Assembly (NCBI GenBank): GCA_019925105.1
Contig: JAHGAU010000007.1
Span: 558,001 to 622,000 of the forward strand
From: Niebla homalea
Taxonomy: Eukaryota; Ascomycota; Lecanoromycetes; Lecanorales; Ramalinaceae
Direction: 5' to 3'
Length of the DNA: 64,000 nt
The position numbers were made by a program, and so were the translations under genes. Position 1 is the stretch's first letter. The number at the start of each line of letters is the position of its first letter. Below are positions 1 to 13,299 of the stretch, piece by piece. The notes under the pieces are model-generated. The model did no database searches. It had not been told where the DNA came from and saw nothing but the letters and a program-made list of their open reading frames with translations.

Positions 1-831
1 ACCGTATTATTAAATTAACTTAAAAAACGTATAATAAGAAATATAAATTAAAGTTATATAACGTTAATGATTTAATAATATTAAATGTTAAAAACCTTAA
101 ATTAAAATAATTAAGTAAAAAGCTTACGCTTTAATTTATAAAACCCTTTAAAATTAATAATAAAATTAAAACGTAAACGTATTACTTATTCCTCCTTATT
201 ATTTATTAAATTTACTTTATTATTTATATTTCTTTTTTATAACCTTATTATATTTACGTTAACGATTAAATAACGGAAACTATAATATAAATATTTAAAT
301 TAATTAATAATAAAAAGGAATAAATAGTTAAAAAAATTATTAATAAAGTTAAAAGTAAAAAGGGCGTTTAATATTAAGTTAAGTAAGTTAATTAAGGCTT
401 TAAATATAATTAATAAATATTAGAAACGGACTTAAAGTATTCTTAAGAATTACGGGAATAATACGACGAGATAATACGGAGTAAAAGGAAACGTAAATAA
501 GGTTATAACGTTACGACGGTAAAGGTTATATATATGGTTAATAGTTATATATATAATTAATATTATAATTACTTAACCTTTATACGTTATCCTTCCGTAA
601 AATTATTAGAGTTTAAACTTTAATTAATAATTTTATTTATTATAAGTATTATATATGCGGATAAGCCGGCGTTACGGAAACAATTATTTTTATTATAATA
701 TTATAATTAATAAGAATAACTTTAATAATAGTTATAATAATACCGAAAATAAAAAAGCGTAAACGTTAAATTATAAGTATTTAACGTATTATTAAATTAA
801 GAGTATTAAATAAATAAAGTTATTAAAATAA
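1..831 (+). mobile_element. Ty3/gypsy family C, copy 1: internal 3' part, left of the family A insertion
   Basis: This stretch is the reverse complement of about 39215-40080 in the complete family C element further right, matching through long runs such as the one ending near 39. It therefore belongs to a plus-strand family C copy whose 5' LTR, gag and pol lie beyond the left edge. It corresponds to the part downstream of the integrase core. It stops at 831, where a family A element inserted, and resumes at 14686. The 5-base sequence AATAA at 827-831 is repeated at 14681-14685 and is the target duplication. All frames are broken. Confidence 0.8.
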
Positions 832-1016
832 TGTCAGGGACTCAGTAGGGATAAGGGTGAATATGACTGAATTTCAACTATGTAGAGAAATCTATAATAC
901 TGTATATATATAAGTATGCAGAGGGTATACGCTAGGCCCTATTAGGCCTAGCGCGCTGACTTAGTTCTTAACTATTAGCATCGTAGCCCTTATACCTTAG
1001 CCCTTATACCGTAATA
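832..1016 (-). repeat. Family A LTR (3' LTR of the minus-strand element)
   Basis: The LTR begins TGTCAGGGACTC and matches 14496-14680 and the solo copy at 45501-45674. The outer edge (832 side) is intact, while the inner edge ends ccgtaata where the solo and partner copies show ccgtgaca or ccgtgata, a RIP-type change. Confidence 0.9.
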
Positions 1017-1030
1017 TTACCCCCTCCCTT
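1017..1030 (-). other. Polypurine tract of family A
   Basis: Read on the minus strand this is AAGGGAGGGGG directly next to the 3' LTR, the usual site for plus-strand DNA priming in LTR retrotransposons. Confidence 0.7.
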
Positions 1031-1059
1031 CGATAGCGAGTTCCTGTAAGTTATCCACG

Positions 1060-3041
1060 TTAATAAGAACTCTGAAAGGCTTTACGTAAGCACCCAAAAT
1101 ATACTTAAGATTGGGCCTATAAGCTTCCCTATACGTCTTTATAAAACAGTTTACTTAACTTTAGCGCTTAGTATATTTCCTTAATCATTATAATTCAGTA
1201 AATCAGTTAAAGCTTCAGCTTTTAATCTTATTAATTAACGAGTAAAATTACGAGCATAGAACTTTAGTCTTTTAATATTTTAAATATTAAGTACAGACCT
1301 AATTTATTAAGGTATTAATAATAATAGTTTGCGACTAAATATAAGTATCCGGCGACGTCGATATACGCCTATTATAACGGACGTACGTTTTATTCGGGAC
1401 AGCCGATATACTTTATTCGGTATATAAGATAGCCTTTTATATTAATAAGAAAGTCATTACTTTTCTTATCGATTTTAAAATCGATTACCTTAAGCGTATC
1501 GTAATTTACGCCCTTATCGTCTACTTTAACCGGTAAGGGCGGCTATATAACTTATCCTAATAGCGGATCTTACGTATCGTAGTATAGTAATATTAAGTAA
1601 AAAACAGGGTAAACCTTTTTTATTAAATCGGATAACTTTAATTTATATACGGAGTTATCGATAACGTAAATAATTATAAATAATTTAAGGTTCTTATAAT
1701 TTAAGGACTTAAAAGGGTAATTTATTTTAATATTCCTTATATTAAGTATTATTATATTATTAACTCGGAATTATAATAACGGGTAGCGGTATTTATTGGC
1801 TTACGCGGACTATATTACTTAAGCCTACTTTATCTCTTTCTTTATAAACTTTTTAAGTTTATCGATTTTATTAATTAACGTATTATATACCTTTATTTCT
1901 TTTTTCTATTTCGGTATCTTAAACGTTATAGGTCCCGGAGCCTTAAGCCTAGATCGTAATATATAGCCTTTTATTATAAAGAATAGCGAGAGTTTAGTGG
2001 TTAAGCTTATAGTAAAGTTTACTTTAAACTTAATAATTAAAAGAAAATTTATTTAATTATCTTAATTATAATTAACGTAAAACCGTAGGTATTACTTAAG
2101 TATACCGTTAATATTTTCCGTTTATTTATTAGTCTTCAGATAGAAGCTAATAAATAACCTTAACTTTATTTTAATCCTTTAATAAAGTTTCTGTTAGAAG
2201 TATAATATAAATTACGTTCCTTTATTGGAGATTGATTTAAGGTATCCTTCTTTTCGTTATATTTAATCTATAAAAGTTTAAACGACCGTAAATACGTTTA
2301 ATCCGTTTAATAATGTAAATTTCTTCTTTTTTAAATAGTTGGTCGATAATTACTATAATATATTTATAAATTTTACCGTAACGTTTATATTTTAATAGTT
2401 TTACGATAAAGTTTATAGAAATATTTATTTAATATCTATCTAGAATAAGTAACGATTTAAATAATCCGTATTTCCTTCTACGGTAAGCTTTAGATTTCTT
2501 ATAAGTATAATAAAACTTAACGAATCGGGATATTAAATCTATTATTCGCGGTTAATAATATTATGAACTTAACCGTTCGTACGTTATTGTTTTATTAACG
2601 TGGCTTTTTACGGTTAACTTATAAAATAAGCGTATAAGCCCCGTACGCAAATTGTTATCCGTAGGTATAAATAGTCTATTAACGACGTAAAGTAAACCGT
2701 CTTTAATAGTATAATAGCTTAGTTCCACTTTAATTAGGTTTTTCTTAATAATATTTAAAGGGATTTTTTTGTTTTTTACTTCCTTAAAATATATAATTCG
2801 TTAAACGACGTTATCGTTAATATACGCGTTTTAAATTTATCGTAATAACTTAGTTTAAAACGCGAAGATATTATTAAGTAATTATTCTATTAACTCCTCG
2901 TTTAATATATTTCCTCTTAATTTCTCCGGGGATAATTACTCTAATAACTCTTTATTCTTAAATATTTCTTCATTTAAGGCATAAATTATCGTATATAAAT
3001 TTATAACGTAAACTTCGGAATCATTAATTAATAATTTTATT
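1060..3041 (-). pseudogene. Family A integrase, 3' part of pol (RIP-inactivated)
   Basis: The minus-strand frame over about 2338-2430 gives a recognisable integrase core: a region reading INFIVKLLKYKRYGK followed by IIVIIDQLFKKEE. This matches the gypsy integrase pattern of MDFI-x-LP, then a run ending VIVDRL. The first catalytic Asp has changed to Asn in this reading, a G-to-A change. The segment is the 3' half of pol, separated from RNase H by the family B insertion at 3047-10309. The rest, to about 1060, should hold the integrase C-terminus, which I could not follow confidently. Many in-frame stops are of CAA/CAG/CGA/TGG origin. Confidence 0.7.
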
Positions 3042-3046
3042 AAATT

Positions 3047-3262
3047 TGTCAGGGTTTAGGGGTGTTGGTAACTCAGGAGTAGGCCTTACCGGGCCTATCC
3101 CGGGCCAAGCCCGGGGTTAATCCGGCACCCAGGAGTGTCACCGACTGGGTATATTAGGGACTTCGGCCCCTTTACTTTTATACCTTTATACTTTAATATC
3201 TTTAATTATATATAATATACCCTTTACCTTTTAACCACCTTAAAGGGGCTTATACTTTAACA
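3047..3262 (+). repeat. Family B 5' LTR, copy 1
   Basis: It starts TGTCAGGGTTTAGGGG and ends CTTTAACA. The outer half keeps GC-rich blocks such as GGGCCAAGCCCGGGG, while the inner half is heavily AT-shifted. Confidence 0.92.
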
Positions 3263-5600
3263 TTATATTAAAGTTAACCTATTTATACTTTTATAGGGAG
3301 TAACGAAATAAAATAAAGGCTTTTATTAATAATACTTATTAATAACGGATAATAAACCGATAGTTAAAAACGGTATTAAACGGGCGGTAATTACGGTTAA
3401 ACGTATAGCGATAAGCATCCGGACGGGCTATAAAAAAACGTTAATAATTAAAACGGAAGGTTATAATAGCTTTAAATAAGTAAATATTGATTTTATTAAG
3501 CTATATAAAGAATTAATTTAAGGGTTAAGCTTTAATAAGGCGATTTAAAGGTTAAAAATAAAATAGACCTTAAAAAAACCATTATAAATCCAGTTAAAAA
3601 TAGGTTTATAAGAGCCTATAGAATCCTTACTTATTACTTACCATTTTTTTCTCTTTAAAACCTTTAATTAAAATATCTGGTTTTATATTTACTTTATAAT
3701 ATAGGGTATTTAATATCCGGAAGAAAAAACATTTTAAGGAATACTCTATAATATAGGGGAATAATATTAAACCTTATTATAATATAAACTTTATTATTTT
3801 ACCCCATAATACTACCCTTATAATATAGAATCCGTCTAACGGAAGGATTAAAAAACCTATCTTTTTCCTTCTTTTTAATCTTTTCTTCTATTTACCTTTA
3901 TCCCTCCTTAACCTTAATTTATTTTTTACTTACCCTTTATTTATTGAGATTATAAATAATAAACCTTAATAATCCTTTTTATTAAACGTTTTTACGTTAA
4001 AATATAACTTATAAAATAGTTTTTAAAAAGACTTTAATTAATATTATTTATTAAGGATAAAGCCCCTTTCCAGTAAAATAGAAAAGATAAGGACCCGATA
4101 GATTACTTAATTATTAAGAACCCGGTTTCCGATAATAATTACGGGGGATATAAGGATTATATTACCCGTTAGTATCATTATAAACTAAAAAGTATTACCC
4201 CAAAGGAATTAATCGAACGTACTTTATACCTTATAAAGATTTACGTTTATTTTATTTCTTAATCCGTATTATTTAAGAGATTTAAAGAATTCTTAAAGTA
4301 ATTAAATCTTTTACGTTAAGAACGTAATATTAATATATAATATTATAAGGACGTAAACAATAAAGTATAAGTCCTTTAAATAAAATTAAATAATATTAAG
4401 AAAGACTTATAATTAAAAATAAATTAAATTACTTACTTATAATAATAAAATTATAATAATTCCCTTCCCTTAAAAAACTTAAATTATCTTAAAGCGTTAG
4501 AAATCCGTAATTATAAATTAAAAAATTAAAATATAAATCTTATTATTAAGCTTAAAAATCTTTAACGGAATAATCTAGCTTTTTTATTTTACCGATTTAT
4601 AGTATCTTTTATTTTTTATAAGAAGCTTAAGTTAATTAAAATTAAGGATCTTAAATCTTTTATTAATAAGGATTATAGTTAATACCGTTTCTTTAAACGC
4701 TATATTATTATTAAGCTTTAAATAAATAAAGATTAATATTTAATTATATAAGCTTAAGTTAATTATATTTTAATATTATTAAATCTTAAAGTCCTTAAAT
4801 AATTAAAAACGGAATATAATAATAATATTTCGTTAAGCTTTTAAACCCTTAAGGAATTCTAAATTTTTTTAAATTAAATTTTTAAAAACATTAATTAAGA
4901 AAAAAACCAAATTAATAATTTTTAAGCCTTAAGAATATCGATTAAGGATAAATTTATTATATTTTACCTTAACTTTACCCGCTTAATTAAGGTTTTTAAG
5001 TACGTAAATTTCAAGAAAAACCTGAAAATTATAGTTCGTAAATTAATTACTTAACTTTTTAACCGGTTTTATAAAAACCTTTTTTAAGGAAGTTATAATC
5101 TAAATAATTTAAACGAAACCTATATATATTTTAAAAAGATAGACCGTTTCTAATATTTAGAATATTACCGTTAACGAAAAACCTTTAATCCGAGTAAAAC
5201 TTTTATTAAGGAAATTAAGGAAACTATAAGAACCCGTATTACTTCCTTTAAATTCCTTAGCGGAATAAAAAGTTTCGGAGGATCTAGGTTTTAATAAATT
5301 ATTCCCGCCGTTATAAAGTTAATTCCCTTTTTAAACGTTAAATATTTTACTTATTAAAAAAATTATTTCTAAGCCGATTGCCTTAATTATTAACGTAATT
5401 AAAATAATATTCAGGAGCGTTCCGTTTAAATTTATTATATTACCCCCGACTTAAATAAAAAACTTACTTATAATTAAAACGGCCGGATCTTTTATATCCT
5501 TAAAGATATTTTATTTAATAACTTAAATAAACCGCTAATAAAAGATTAGGCTTTATAGAAGTTATTATAAAAAATAAAAATATATATTATTTTCAGATTT
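3263..5600 (+). pseudogene. Family B gag region, copy 1 (decayed)
   Basis: This is the space between the 5' LTR and the reverse transcriptase, where gag and protease lie in this superfamily. The same sequence occurs in inverse orientation within copy 2 (about 24300-26660). I could not recognise a capsid domain or zinc knuckle through the decay, so the assignment rests on position. Confidence 0.45.
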
Positions 5601-8600
5601 TAGCGATTGGGTATATTAAAAATATTAAAAACCCCTTTAATATTTAAGATAATAAACCCTAAATTATTAACGGGTTTATAAGTTACGGAAATTAATATTT
5701 TCCTTTATCCTTTTTAATTAATTTAAACGTTATTAATTATTATTTTATTAATAAATAAATTATCTTATGAATTTACGTAATACTTTAAATTTCTTTTTTA
5801 GCCTTTTTCCGACCTAAATTTATTTAAGATTATAAAAATAAATACTTACGGCTTATTACCTATATAATTTATCCTTAAATAACCATAAAAAACTATTCAG
5901 AAAGTTAATTTTTTATATTTATTATCCGGCTTAAGATATATAATATAATCTTTGGAAAACCCTAAATAAAACGGTATTACGTATTTATTTACTTTATAAT
6001 TAATAAAATCTTCTTTATATTAAATTAATATAATTATAATAAGGCCGATTATTAAAACGTAAAGCTTATTCTAGAATTCCTTTAAACTATAGCCTTAATT
6101 TATTAAGTTTTAAATATACTCCTAGAAAATAAGAAATTAAAGCTATTAAAGTCCCGGGAAAAAAAAAGGAAATTATTAAACGATTTTCCCTTCCCGGAGT
6201 TTATTAAGGAAAAGAAACCCTTTTTAATTAAAGTTATTAATACGGCGGCCTTCTATATTATTATAAGGACTTAAAAGGAAAAAAGGATTTAAACCTTTTA
6301 TATTTCGGTAATAAACTTAATTAATTACCTGGATTTCCTTAATAATGCTTTAATCAATATCTCCGTTATAATAACCTATAAAAATAACTTTATAAAGGAA
6401 ATAATCCTTATAAATAAGATTACGGTTAAACTTCTAGCGGAATATTATAATTTTAAGGATATCTTTAATTATATAATAATAGATAAGCTACTTTTATACC
6501 GGGATTATAATTATAAAATTAATTTAACCTTAAAAAGGATTCCTTCTTAAAGTTATATTTATTCACTTTTAAGTTATAAGCTTTAAAAATTAAAGGAGTA
6601 TATTATTAAAAACTTAGAAAAAGATTTATTAAACTTAATAAAGCCCTTTATGGATCCTTTATCCTTTTTATTTTTAAGTTTAATGGCGATTTATAACTAT
6701 ACGTAGATTATCGTAATATTAACGTTATTATTAAAAGGAATCAATACCTTATTCCTTTAATAAAAGAAATATTATCCTAAGTTACCGGTTATAAATAAAT
6801 TACCCGCTTAAATATTATTGCGGCCTTTAATAAACTTTATATATACCTAAAGAATAAAAACTTTACGATATTTATTATTTTATTAAACGTTTTTAAGTAT
6901 AAAGTTATACCTTTTAACTTAATTAATAACCCCGCTTTATATTAATAATATATAAATAAAGTTTTATTTAATTATTTAAATATCTTTATTTAGGTTTATT
7001 TAAATAATATTATTATCTATAACGTTATTAAGAAAAAGTATACTTAATATATACGCTTAATATTAAAACGCTTACGTAACACCGGTTTATAAATAAATAT
7101 CCGGAAATATGAATTTAAAGTTTAATAAATTAAGTTTTTAAATTTTATCCTTATTATTAATAGGCTAAAAGTAAACCCCGATAAAATAAATAAAATTAAA
7201 GATTAACCGGTCCCCGTTAACTTAAAAGCCCTTTAAAGATTTATTAACTTCTATAATTTCTATTAAAAATTTATTCTTTAATTCTTTAAAATAATAAAAT
7301 CTTTTTTAAAGCTTATTAAAAAAGAAACCTTATTTATTTAATCCTTAAAGTATTAAAAAACTTACGCGATATTTAAAAAAACTCTTATTATAACTTTTAT
7401 ATTAATTTATTATAATCTTAATAAAGAAACGATCCTTAAGATTAACTCTTTTAATTATATTTTTAACGGTATTCTTTCTTAATATAATAAAACCGGAAAA
7501 TTATATTTAATAGCTTATTATTTTAAGAGTATATTACCGGTTAAGTATAATTATAATATTTATAATAAAAAACTTTTTATTATTATTAAATACTTAAAGA
7601 ATTAATAATTAAAATTAAAAATAATAAAAAAGCCCTTCCGTATTTTTAATAATAATTAAATTTTAAAATATTTTATTAAGAATTAAAAGCTTATAAAATA
7701 TTAAGCAAAATACCTTAATACTTTTTCTAAGTTTAATTTTAAAATTATTTATTACTTAAGTAAATAAAATAATAAAGTTAATACCCTTATTTAAATACCC
7801 GGTTATCGACCTTAAAACGATAACGATAATAAGGTTAAAGATTAGTTTTAAACCATTTTATTTTCTATGTATTTTAAAGTTTTAACCTTAAATAAAAGGG
7901 AAGAGGTATCGGTATTAACTTATTTAATCCTTAAAAAACTCGGGTTTTATAAATAAATCCGTAAAGCTAACCGTACCAATAAAGCTTTAATGGAGTTTAA
8001 GAAAGTAATTATAGAGGACGGATTATTTAATTTTAAAAACGTATTTTTAATCCGTATTAAAATTCGGTCCGATATCCTTATTAATAAAGGTAAATTATAA
8101 ATATTAACGTTACTTATTATAGAGGTTTTAAAGTATATTTATAATAAATTAATTAATAATTATCCCGGCCGGGATTATATAATTAAATTTACTTTCCGAT
8201 ATTTCTTTTAACTTACTTTATAAAATAATATTAATTATTATATTTTAAATTATAATATTTATTTTTAATTTAAAGCTTTATAATAAAAGCCCGTAAAATT
8301 ATTTTATTAATTAAAAATTTTAAAATAAAAATAAATTAATTTTTTAATTAACTTTATTACTAGATTATTTAAATATAAAAGTATAAATACTATTTTTATT
8401 ATAATTTATATATTATTTAAAAACCGATATTATATCCTTTATTATGTTAAAGAAGAAAAAACTTTTATTAAAAAGATAACCTAACTTTTTATTAAGGAAG
8501 TATTTAAATATTATGGCCTTTTAAATAATATTATTTTAAATTACGGTTTATAATTTATTAATAAAATATAACGCTTTTTATTATATTAACTTAAAATTAA

Positions 8601-9360
8601 CCCCCGGATTTTAATTCCTTATTACGTTAAAAATAATAATTAAACGGAAAGAATAAATTAAAAAGTAAAATAAGGACTTTAAATTTACGTAAATTATTTA
8701 TAAAACGATTAAATATAATAATTATTTATAATAGAATTTACGGATAATAATAACTTAAATCGATTAATTAAAATAATATTTTTTTATTTTAATAAAAGCT
8801 TTTACCCAAAAATATTATTTAATCTTAATAATATTAAATATATTACCGTTTATAAATAACTTTAAATTAAAAAAGTTACCGATATTATTAAAATTATATA
8901 GGAAGTTCTTAATATAATATATTTTAATTTAAATAAGGTTTACGATAATATATTTAAGTAAGTTAACCGTTAACGTTAAAACGTAAAGTTTAAAATAAGT
9001 AATAAGGTTTACGTAAATATTAAATATTTAATAATTAATCGGTTTAATAAAAAGTTAAATTATAAACGTTTAAGTCCTTATATTATTTTTAAATAATATT
9101 ATTCCTTTTATAAATTAAACGTTTTAAATATTTTTTAAGCTTATTTTATTTTCTATATAAGTAATTTAACTTATATCCCGATTAAAAAAAATTATTATTA
9201 TTAAGATAGGTTAATTTACCCCTTAAACCCGTTATTATAAATGAAAAAAATATTAAAGAATAAAAACTTAAAGAAATTATTAATTCTTAATATATTAATT
9301 AAAAATAGAAACTATAATATAAAGTTAAATAAATAAATTTATCCCCGGATAATACTTAAT
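5600..9360 (+). pseudogene. Family B pol: reverse transcriptase, RNase H, integrase, chromodomain (RIP-inactivated)
   Basis: The plus-strand frame at 6673-6780 reads FKFNGDL, then LYVDYRNINVI, then KRNQYLIPLI, the gypsy reverse transcriptase fingers. At 6806-7025 it reads IIAAFNKL, then FKYKVIPFNLINNPA, then VYLNNII where YLDDI is expected, so both catalytic Asp residues now read Asn. The integrase core at about 8330-8480 reads INFITRLFKYKSINTIFII, then NRYYI. The chromodomain is at 9231-9350: INEKNIKE, a stop for Trp, KLKEIINS, ending YKVK and a stop for Trp. Every stop I checked can come from CAA, CAG, CGA or TGG. Confidence 0.88.
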
Positions 9361-9754
9361 ATTATATTAATATAAAAGAATTCTTTTATATTTAAGGATT
9401 AATTAAAGTTTTTATAAAAAATACTTAAATTAACCCGGATTATAATCCGGAAATCCAATTAATATCGTTATATTTAAAATAGCCTTTAAAAGCTATCTTA
9501 AACGTTTAGATTAAATAACGATTTTATTGGGCTTAAAACTTAATATTATAGGCCGTATATTACGTTTTTATTAAATTTAAAAATCCTTTAAAACGGCCTT
9601 ATAACTCCTTAAAGTTATTAAAATAATTATTATTAATATTATTTACTTATATAGATTATATGTTTTTTTATTAATATAAATTTAATATATAAAATAATAA
9701 GGTTAAAAAAATATTTTAAAAAAGGGGTAAATTATAAAAAACGATACCTGCCCC

Positions 9755-10080
9755 GGAACCCCCCGGACGAAATCGCGTTTCAGGGCTTATTATAAGGGCT
9801 ACCGCCACGATCCTACCCCCGTATATTTACATTAATTACCCGGTTACCGCTACGATACTACCCCTATAATTCTTATATTATTTACCCGGTTAATTAATAA
9901 CGGGTAACCTAGGTAATATTCTTATATTACTTACCCGGTTAACCAGTAACGGGTAAGCTAGGTAGTATATAGACCTCACTTCAATTACCCGGCCTATAAG
10001 TAATAGGTAAGAAAGGTGGTTTTAAGTAAAAAATTTTTCCTTTTTAACGTACTTATAGGCTCGAAGGCGAGCCTTTCTTA
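9755..10080 (+). repeat. Family B pre-3'-LTR segment with two imperfect direct repeats
   Basis: This non-coding stretch between chromodomain and 3' LTR is richer in GC than its surroundings. It holds two copies of about 50 bases (about 9878-9926 and 9930-9978) that each contain TTACCCGGTTAA and, nearby, the inverted motif ACGGGTAA, so each can form a hairpin. The same arrangement is present, inverted, at about 19960-20120 in copy 2. It is probably the element's 3' untranslated region. Confidence 0.65.
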
Positions 10081-10090
10081 GGGGGGGGGG
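10081..10090 (+). other. Polypurine tract of family B, copy 1
   Basis: A run of ten G lies three bases before the 3' LTR and has an inverted counterpart (run of C) at about 19882-19891 in copy 2. Confidence 0.75.
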
Positions 10091-10093
10091 TAA

Positions 10094-10309
10094 TATTAGG
10101 GTTTAAGGGTATTAATAACTCAAAAGTAGGCCTTACCGGGCCTATCCCGGGTTAAGCCCGGGGTTAATCCGGCACCCAGGAATATTACCGACTGGGTATA
10201 TTAAAGCCTTCGGCCCCTTTACTCCTATACCTCTGTACTTTAGTATCTTTAATTATACGCAATACACCCTTTGCCTTCCAACCACCCCAGAGGGGCTTGC
10301 ACTCTAACA
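10094..10309 (+). repeat. Family B 3' LTR, copy 1
   Basis: It is 216 bp. The inner edge reads TATTAGGGTT where the 5' LTR has TGTCAGGGTT, while the outer edge ending GCACTCTAACA is intact. Confidence 0.92.
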
Positions 10310-10329
10310 AAATTAACTTTTAAGCTTAA

Positions 10330-12100
10330 GCTAAAATTTAATAATTTCAGTATAATTTATGTTTAAAAGTAGCTTTTATTATTATCCTTAATAGTTAATA
10401 GGTCTTTTAATCTTCTCGTTAAGCTATCCGGCTTAACTTTTTACTTCTTTAATTAATAAGTAATATAAAAATTGAATTCAGAGAAAAACTCGGCCTATTT
10501 CGCCTGCCTTTTATTTAATTGCTTCAATATTATAAAGTACTTTAAATTCTTATAATCTATAACCACTTTAATCGGGTCCTTAATTAATATATTAACTAAT
10601 TCAGGGTATTACTCCTTAAACGCTTAAATAACTGTTAATAGCTCCTTATTATAGATTTTATAATTATATTCCTATAACGATATTTTTTTAAATAAAAAAG
10701 CGATTAAACGTAAAATATTTTTTAAATCCTTTTATAATAAGATAATGGCTATAATATAGTTTAAAATATCTGTTTTTAATTAAGTCTCCTTATTTAAATT
10801 AAAGTATATAAGAACGAGTATAGTTAAAAAAGCTTTTTAAGAGTATTAAAAGCTTTTTATTCCGGTCCTCTTAATAATTAAGGGTATTTAAACTTTTATT
10901 TAAATATTAACTTTATTAAATTAATTAATAACGTTATTATTTTTAAATAATTAATAATAAATCTCCTATAGAAGTTAACGAAGCCGAGAAATACTTATAT
11001 ATTTTTAATATATTTTAATATTTATTATCTTTAAATAACGTTAACCTTTCCGCGATCTATTTTAAAACCGTCCGTTATAACTATAAGCCTTAGGTACTTA
11101 ACCCTTTTTATATTAAATTTATATTTATTAACGTTTAAGAATAAATATATTTACCTTAATTTTATAAGGATTAAACGAAAGTATTATATATAGGTTTCTT
11201 CTTTATTATTATATATTAAAATATCGTTTAAGTATATAATATAAAAGGTATTAAGGTATTCCTTAAGTACTTTATTAATAAAAAACTAAAACGTCCCTAA
11301 TACGTTATAAAGCCCGAAGGGTATTATTACGTATTTATAAAGCCCGTATCTTATAAAAAAGGCAGTTTTTAACTTATGCTTTTCCTTAATCTATATTTTA
11401 TTAAAGGCGGCTATAATATTGAATTTCGTATATACCTAAGCCCGATATAGCCTTAAGAGTATCTTACGGATTAAGGTAATACGTTCCTATTCTTAATTAT
11501 TAAAGTATTTAACGCTTTATAATTAACGTATACCCTTAATTTACTATTAAGTTTCTTAATAATCAATACCGGCATTGCGTATAATAACGTATTAAGCTTA
11601 ATATATCCTTTATTTAATATATCGTTTATATACTTTTTAATAATAATCGCTTATTTTTTCAATATATTAAATGCTTTCTTTATTGGCGGGCGAAAGTTAT
11701 TTTTTAACTTAATTATATAATCGATTAACCTAAAAGGTAAAATTTTATTCGCCTCCTTTGGGTTTTATACGTTAAGAAAGTCATAATAAGGTATTAATAT
11801 CTTCTACTTAAATTAATCTTATATAATAGGTTTTTTCGTAAATTTATTAAAGAATTTCTTATAATCGTCCGTTATAATTATAACGATATTAATCATTATA
11901 ATTACGGATTTATTAAGATTATTCTCTTATAATTACTTAAAGTATTCCGGTTATATAGCGATTATTTCGTTATTATTAAATTTTAATATTTTAAAAAAAA
12001 TATATATTAAGATTTCGGCTATATCTTATTAAGGGATAAACTTATCTTATTATAAAATACGTATATTACTTTTTATTGTTATTAGCTTATTATAATTAAG
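10330..12100 (-). pseudogene. Family A reverse transcriptase and RNase H (RIP-inactivated)
   Basis: On the minus strand about 11380-11540 reads VNYKALNTLIIKNRN, then AAFNK, the fingers and palm of a gypsy reverse transcriptase. At about 11218-11245 it reads IIYLNDIL, the catalytic YLDD with one Asp changed to Asn. Conserved features such as TAFLTRYGL and PFGL can be followed with RIP-type changes near 11290-11380. RNase H follows leftward to about 10330, where family B inserted. The domain order right to left fits the minus-strand integrase at 1060-3041. Confidence 0.82.
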
Positions 12101-13299
12101 GTAATAAATAATATAGTAATCTAAATTAAAGGTTATATAATATGTAAAAAATTTTACTTCTGGATTATATAATTTAAGTTACGGTATACTTAATATTATA
12201 TCGTACTTTCCGAGCGTAATTATTATATATTATATTTTATTAATATAATTTCTTAATATTACGGTAACTTTAATTATATAGATAATATCCGTATTAAACT
12301 TATTATTCATATATTTAAGTTTATAAGGTTTTATTAATAAGCTTATATTTAAATAATAAAGTTTTACGAAAACTTTATTTACGAATATAAGTGTTAAGGT
12401 ATTAGTATCCGTAAGGTAATTTACTTTTTTCTTCCTTTTTAATAGTATAATTTACCCGGTAAAGTCGAATTAACGGCCTTATTTTAATTATTCCGACGGT
12501 TACAGATAGTATAATAATAACTAAATAATAATAAGTTAATTTACGTTTTTAAATTACGTAATCCTTTTATATATTTAATTGAAGAGTCCTTAATTATAAC
12601 TTATATTAAAGACTATTCGTTTTCCAACTTATTTAATATTATTTCCTTAATACCCTCGATATCTTTCTTATCCGTATTAAATTTAACGTACTTAAGTTTA
12701 ATAGTTAATTTATCGGAAAATACTTATTTTTTTCCTTTATAGGGAGGTAAATCGTTAATCGTTAAATGTCCTTTTTCTCTATAAGTAAAGTAACGACCGT
12801 CCCTTATTAATCTTTATTTAATATAAAAGGGTCGGCGGATTAAATTTATATTAAAATTACGATAATTTACTTAACGGGATTATATTTTCAAAGTCGTTTT
12901 ATTATCCTTCTTTATTTTCATGATAATTATTTTCTCTTCTATAAATATTCAATTAAACGTATTAACGGTACGTATATTTAAGTCGTATTACCGTAAACGG
13001 TTAATATAAGTAAGAAAACTTATATATATTATACCGTTTGTAACTTTCTATTTTAACTTAAGTATAATTATATATTATAGATTTAAAATCTTCTATAAAA
13101 TAGTTATTTAAAGTAAAGTAATTATTATAGTAAATCGTACTAAAAACCTATTGAATTTCTCGTCTTTATTTATAGAACCTATAGGGAAGTTAAGATTATA
13201 AAGTCATATATTAAACTTCTCTTCCTAATTAAACTCTCCGAATAAACTTATAAGGTCGGTAATAATTTCTATTACCGTTAAATATAAATTATTATTATT

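Larger units (their letters stand above)
3047..10309 (+). mobile_element. Ty3/gypsy family B chromovirus, copy 1, nested in family A
   Basis: Identical-length 216-bp LTRs (3047-3262 and 10094-10309) bound a 7263-bp element with an exact target duplication AAATT at 3042-3046 and 10310-10314. The plus strand carries decayed reverse transcriptase, integrase and a C-terminal chromodomain, and a run of ten G lies just before the 3' LTR. The chromodomain places it among fungal chromoviruses, in which this domain is thought to steer integration to methylated-histone chromatin. It interrupts family A between RNase H and integrase, so it is younger than A. It is inactivated by RIP-type stops. Confidence 0.93.
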
